A stretch of 6,399 nt of DNA from Betaproteobacteria bacterium (GTDB lineage Bacteria; Pseudomonadota; Gammaproteobacteria; Burkholderiales; SG8-41): the NCBI GenBank assembly GCA_020028375.1, contig JAHZNX010000135.1:1-6399 (forward strand), read 5' to 3'. The position numbers and the translations under genes are program-made. The notes under the pieces are model-generated. The model saw only the letters and a program-made list of their open reading frames with translations. It was not told where the DNA came from and did no database searches. Below, one piece after another: positions 6,173-6,399 of the stretch. Numbering within the stretch: position 1 is the first letter of the stretch; every line of letters begins with the position of its first letter.

Positions 6173-6289
6173 AGGGAAAACGGAGTTTCGGCGGAGGCTG
6201 ACCGTTTTGCCTCCGCCAAAGCCATACCTGAGGTGGAGGCTAACCATCAAGTTAGCCAGAGCCAAAACGGAGCAAACTCCGTTTTCCCT
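6173..6289. mobile_element. 117-bp palindromic element inside the tRNA operon (MITE/REP-like)
   Basis: A perfect 16-bp inverted repeat, 6173-6188 (AGGGAAAACGGAGTTT) with 6274-6289, encloses two perfect hairpins: 6190-6198 with 6209-6217 (9 bp, 10-base loop) and 6238-6244 with 6251-6257 (7 bp, 6-base loop). The inner hairpins share a diverged direct repeat (6190-6203 and 6232-6245, 12 of 14 identical). GAAA directly abuts both ends (6169-6172 and 6290-6293), as a 4-bp target duplication would. Removing the element and one GAAA leaves a 24-base Gly-Cys spacer, ordinary for tRNA operons. No coding capacity. Alternatively it is a folded spacer RNA with a processing or regulatory role. Mobility is inferred from ends and flanks only. 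Confidence 0.65.
6264..6285 (-). terminator. Terminator- or attenuator-like hairpin after tRNA-Gly
   Basis: AAAACGGAG and CTCCGTTTT form a perfect 9-bp stem with a 4-base loop, 12 bases past the tRNA-Gly 3' end. The GC core CGGAG/CTCCG followed by four T residues resembles a weak intrinsic terminator, and it reads the same on both strands. It uses the same bases (6277-6285) that pair with 6177-6185 in the long outer stem, so the two folds exclude each other. Confidence 0.4.
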
Positions 6290-6296
6290 GAAATTC

Positions 6297-6372
6297 TGGA
6301 GCGGGAAACGAGTCTCGAACTCGCGACCTCAACCTTGGCAAGGTTGCGCTCTACCAACTGAGCTATTCCCGC
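6297..6372 (-). tRNA. tRNA-Gly (anticodon GCC)
   Basis: 76 bases including CCA. Acceptor GCGGGAA pairs with TTCCCGC, discriminator U. The anticodon stem CAACC/GGTTG encloses TTGCCAA, anticodon at 6339-6337. The T stem GCGAG/CTCGT has one G-U pair. First gene of the operon, directly behind a -10 box; equivalent by position to E. coli glyW. Confidence 0.97.
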
Positions 6373-6386
6373 GTTTCGTATGAAAA

Positions 6387-6392
6387 ATTATA
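6387..6392 (-). promoter_or_regulatory. -10 box of the tRNA operon promoter
   Basis: A perfect TATAAT on the minus strand, 14 bases before the first base of tRNA-Gly. A start about seven bases downstream would give a leader of roughly 7-8 bases. The -35 box, expected near 6410, lies outside the window. The bases after the -10 box are AT-rich, so a GC-rich stringent-control discriminator is not evident. Confidence 0.75.
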
Positions 6393-6399
6393 GGTCAGG

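Noticed and set aside
5724..6383. Plus-strand frame of 219 codons across the tRNA region
   Set aside because: It runs antisense through three tRNA genes; such frames are a known annotation artefact.

Overview
The window looks like a GC-rich betaproteobacterial chromosome (Burkholderiales/Rhodocyclales-like). This rests on the style of the proteins, the PaaH-type dehydrogenase and the DUF1178 protein; the lineage is an inference. Every gene I can support reads on the minus strand, so gene order below follows transcription, from high to low coordinates.

Right end (about 5892-6399): a tRNA operon, tRNA-Gly(GCC) - tRNA-Cys(GCA) - tRNA-Leu(UAA), in the same order as E. coli glyW-cysT-leuZ. A perfect TATAAT -10 box lies just upstream of tRNA-Gly. 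Between tRNA-Gly and tRNA-Cys sits a 117-bp palindromic element with 16-bp perfect inverted ends, two inner hairpins and a flanking GAAA direct repeat. It looks like a small non-autonomous insertion (MITE or REP-like).

Middle (2509-5867): a closely spaced gene string starts 24 bases after tRNA-Leu. It runs DUF1178 protein, universal stress protein, enoyl-CoA hydratase/isomerase-family protein, then a two-domain PaaH-type 3-hydroxyacyl-CoA dehydrogenase. A 3-oxoadipyl-CoA-type thiolase (822-2024) completes the set. The three acyl-CoA enzymes match the last steps of aromatic or dicarboxylate breakdown: hydration, oxidation and thiolysis of a C6 acyl-CoA to acetyl-CoA and probably succinyl-CoA. 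The hydratase-like protein lacks both canonical catalytic glutamates.

Dehydrogenase-thiolase junction (2025-2508): a non-coding element of about 450 bp with 27-bp inverted ends (26 of 27 pair) separates the two genes. Removing it together with one copy of a 3-4 bp flanking repeat restores a dehydrogenase frame that ends in TGA overlapping the thiolase Shine-Dalgarno. The element therefore appears to have inserted into the 3' end of the dehydrogenase gene, supplied a new TAG stop and split the operon.

Left end (1-821): a possible terminator follows the thiolase. After it comes the start of a membrane-anchored PAS sensor gene that is cut by the window edge. The two palindromic elements are the most unusual structures here.
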